From Clostridiaceae bacterium (lineage in GTDB: Bacteria; Bacillota; Clostridia; Monoglobales; Firm-18), in the NCBI GenBank assembly GCA_012511915.1, contig JAAZFB010000157.1, forward strand, positions 1-9,396: 9,396 nucleotides of DNA, in the 5' to 3' direction. Below the pieces are notes generated by a model. The model did not search any database and was not told where the DNA came from. It worked only from the letters and a program-made list of their open reading frames with translations. This document shows, piece by piece, positions 7,795 to 9,396 of this stretch. A program made the position numbers and the translations under genes. How positions within the stretch are numbered: position 1 is the stretch's first letter; every line of letters begins with the position of its first letter.

Positions 7795-9147
7795 ATGAGA
7801 AATAGGGTTTTAGATGGAATAATGGGCTTGTGTGCAGCAGATGCACTGGGAGTACCGGTTGAATTTAATAGCCGTGAAAGACTGAAGGCTGACCCAGTTA
7901 CAGATATGAGGGCATACGGGACACACAACCAACCGTCTGGAACATGGTCGGATGATACTAGCTTGACTTTATGCCTTCTTGATAGCTTGTCAAAGGGCGT
8001 TGATTATCAGGACATAATGATCAAGTTCAAGTCATGGCTCATCGAAGGTGAGTATACACCTTATGGAGAGGTGTTTGATGTAGGAATTGCCGCAAGACAA
8101 GCTATTATGAAATTTATATCTGGAGTAGAGCCTTTACAATGCGGTGGGGTAGGTGAACGAGATAACGGTAATGGATCACTTATGAGAATCCTGCCGCTGC
8201 TGTTTTACATTCAATCGTTGTATGGTACTAACTTTCAGGAAGTGGATGAAGCATACAATTTGATTCATCAAGTTTCTGCTTTAACCCATGCTCATAAGAG
8301 AAGCCAAATTGCATGTGGTATTTATCTTTCGGTTGCATCAATGCTAATCGGGAATATGAATCTCAGTGTTGCAGTAGAGTTGGGAATTTACAAAGCTGTT
8401 GAATATTATAAGAGAGAACCGGAGTACAAAACAGAAATTAGCCATTATCATCGGCTGTCAGAAAAGCGCTTTAGTGAAATTAATGAGGCAGAAATAAGAA
8501 GCAGCGGATTTGTTGTGGATACTCTGGAAGCAGCAATTTGGTGTTTAATTAATACAAAATCATATAAAGATTGTGTTCTTATGGCGGTAAACCTTGGGGA
8601 TGATACAGATACGGTTGCAGCCGTTGCTGGAGGATTGGCAGGATTATACTACGGAAGTGAAAATATTCCGATTGAATGGACCGCAAAAATTGCAAAGAAA
8701 GATTATATTGAAGAGCTTTCAGATAAGCTTCATTACTCACTGATAAAACGAAGCGTAAATAAGCTATTGACATTCATTCCTTACTTTGAAAATGTAAATG
8801 AGGAAAACGCTTGCCGCTGGGATGGCGGTGGTAAACTTGGAGAGAATCACTTTTCCATGCCATATCCTATGTATGAGCAAACGCTTGAGGATTTTGTCCA
8901 AGCAGCATATTCGTCAAATCTAATTTGCTACAACTATCTTGAGGTCATTGAACAGCATTGTCTACATGGCACGGAAGAAATGAACATTGCAGTAGAAGAT
9001 TCAGATCTTGAGCTGACTCTAGCGATTTTAACCGGATATATTCGGCAAGAACGCTTTTGTGATGGACTGTGGGAGTCCGCTGTCAAAGACAAGACATTTT
9101 TAAAGATACTGAGAAGACTTGAAAGGTTGATGCTTGCAGGAAAATGA
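7795..9147 (+). CDS. ADP-ribosylglycohydrolase (DraG/ARH family) fused to a DUF6508-like domain
   Basis: A 450-aa protein. Residues 1 to ~315 are an ADP-ribosylglycohydrolase, an all-helical di-metal hydrolase fold that removes ADP-ribose from modified targets or cleaves related ADP-ribosyl compounds. The family opening GIMGLCAADALGVPVEF is at residues 8-24. The metal-binding motif SDDT is at 52-55, in GTWSDDTSLTL. The GNGSLMRILPL segment follows near base 8170. The second metal motif GDDTDT is at 268-273, in NLGDDTDTVAAVAGGLAGLYYG. All expected metal ligands are present, so activity is plausible. From ~319 on, the sequence FIPYFENVNEE, then PYPMYEQTLEDFVQAAY and a final RQERFCDGLW...ILRRLERL match DUF6508 as I remember it, a domain of unknown function. 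The substrate cannot be read from the sequence: it may be protein, nucleic acid or a small molecule. It is probably co-transcribed with the upstream GIY-YIG gene. Confidence 0.92.
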   Translation: MRNRVLDGIMGLCAADALGVPVEFNSRERLKADPVTDMRAYGTHNQPSGTWSDDTSLTLCLLDSLSKGVDYQDIMIKFKSWLIEGEYTPYGEVFDVGIAARQAIMKFISGVEPLQCGGVGERDNGNGSLMRILPLLFYIQSLYGTNFQEVDEAYNLIHQVSALTHAHKRSQIACGIYLSVASMLIGNMNLSVAVELGIYKAVEYYKREPEYKTEISHYHRLSEKRFSEINEAEIRSSGFVVDTLEAAIWCLINTKSYKDCVLMAVNLGDDTDTVAAVAGGLAGLYYGSENIPIEWTAKIAKKDYIEELSDKLHYSLIKRSVNKLLTFIPYFENVNEENACRWDGGGKLGENHFSMPYPMYEQTLEDFVQAAYSSNLICYNYLEVIEQHCLHGTEEMNIAVEDSDLELTLAILTGYIRQERFCDGLWESAVKDKTFLKILRRLERLMLAGK

Positions 9148-9219
9148 ATTGATAAGCTGGCATGGTACAAGTCGTGTATTGTCATTCTACACAATTCCCA
9201 AATTTTCGACTGGTTATTC

Positions 9220-9248
9220 TTGTTAAAATTTTCTTATAGCGGTATAAT
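9220..9248 (+). promoter_or_regulatory. Sigma-A-type promoter reading out of the window
   Basis: TTGTTA at 9220-9225 (4 of 6 to TTGACA) is followed after exactly 17 bases by a perfect TATAAT at 9243-9248, in AT-rich surroundings. It points to the right, away from the ADP-ribosylglycohydrolase gene. No gene begins within the remaining ~140 bases, so it should serve a gene beyond the edge or a leader RNA. The rest of 9148-9396 shows no coding frame, tRNA or clear terminator. Confidence 0.5.
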
Positions 9249-9396
9249 TGTAATAGTGTTTTATTGTTACTTGTCAACCTTTGGGGATAACGATTAGCAA
9301 AAGTCGCCTTATCAAATAAATAGTATATAGCTTTTATGTAACATAATCTGTAGATAGAATAGACGAACAGGATTACCCATAGTGATTGGTTGTCTC

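Noticed and set aside
9170..9212. Possible terminator hairpin after the ADP-ribosylglycohydrolase gene (AGTCG...CGACT, with GTGTA...TACAC inside)
   Set aside because: The stems are only 5 bases each, the arms are unevenly spaced, and no T-run follows, so I do not call a terminator.
9272..9277. Minus-strand TTGACA with a weak TATTAC 16 bases on
   Set aside because: It would read into the 3' end of the ADP-ribosylglycohydrolase gene, where no minus-strand gene exists.
1..9396. CRISPR array, tRNA/rRNA, insertion sequence or integrase
   Set aside because: I saw no regularly spaced direct repeats, no tRNA-like T-loop or CCA end, and no transposase or recombinase motifs on either strand.

Overview
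The window most likely comes from a low-to-moderate GC Bacillota (Clostridia-type) chromosome or a mobile element in one. The pointers are strong AGGAGG-type ribosome binding sites, ATG starts, AT-rich intergenic DNA, and protein families common in that group. This assignment is inference. All recognisable genes read on the + strand.

Layout. (1) Bases 2-4696 hold a type III restriction-modification system. A 5'-truncated mod (beta-class DNA methyltransferase; DPPY motif before the FxGxA motif) is followed 12 bases later by a complete res of 1007 aa. Res has all the SF2 helicase motifs and a C-terminal PD-ExK nuclease. The middle of mod, where target recognition lies, is clearly more AT-rich than its 3' end, which suggests exchange of the recognition region. 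(2) Bases 4810-6304 hold two overlapping, very acidic genes. The first is a small protein that looks like the DUF2262/DUF2004 group; the second is a 350-aa protein I do not recognise. (3) Bases 6305-6646 contain no intact gene. They do hold a decayed 3' end of a WYL-domain transcriptional regulator, with two in-frame stops. (4) Bases 6677-9147 form a two-gene unit. The first gene is a LEM-3-like GIY-YIG nuclease carrying two tandem copies of a ~100-residue domain. The second, 32 bases later, is an ADP-ribosylglycohydrolase fused to a DUF6508-like C-terminal domain. (5) Bases 9148-9396 are non-coding, with a good sigma-A-type promoter pointing out of the window.

How it fits together. Mod and Res form one enzyme complex that methylates host sites and cleaves unmodified DNA. 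The genes behind it are AT-rich, of patchy family membership, and include a nuclease, a nucleotide-modification eraser and a broken WYL regulator (a family known to control phage-defence loci). This resembles a defence-island cargo region. The best candidate for an undescribed system is the GIY-YIG / ADP-ribosylglycohydrolase pair; the acidic gene pair is the second. Neither function is proven by the sequence.
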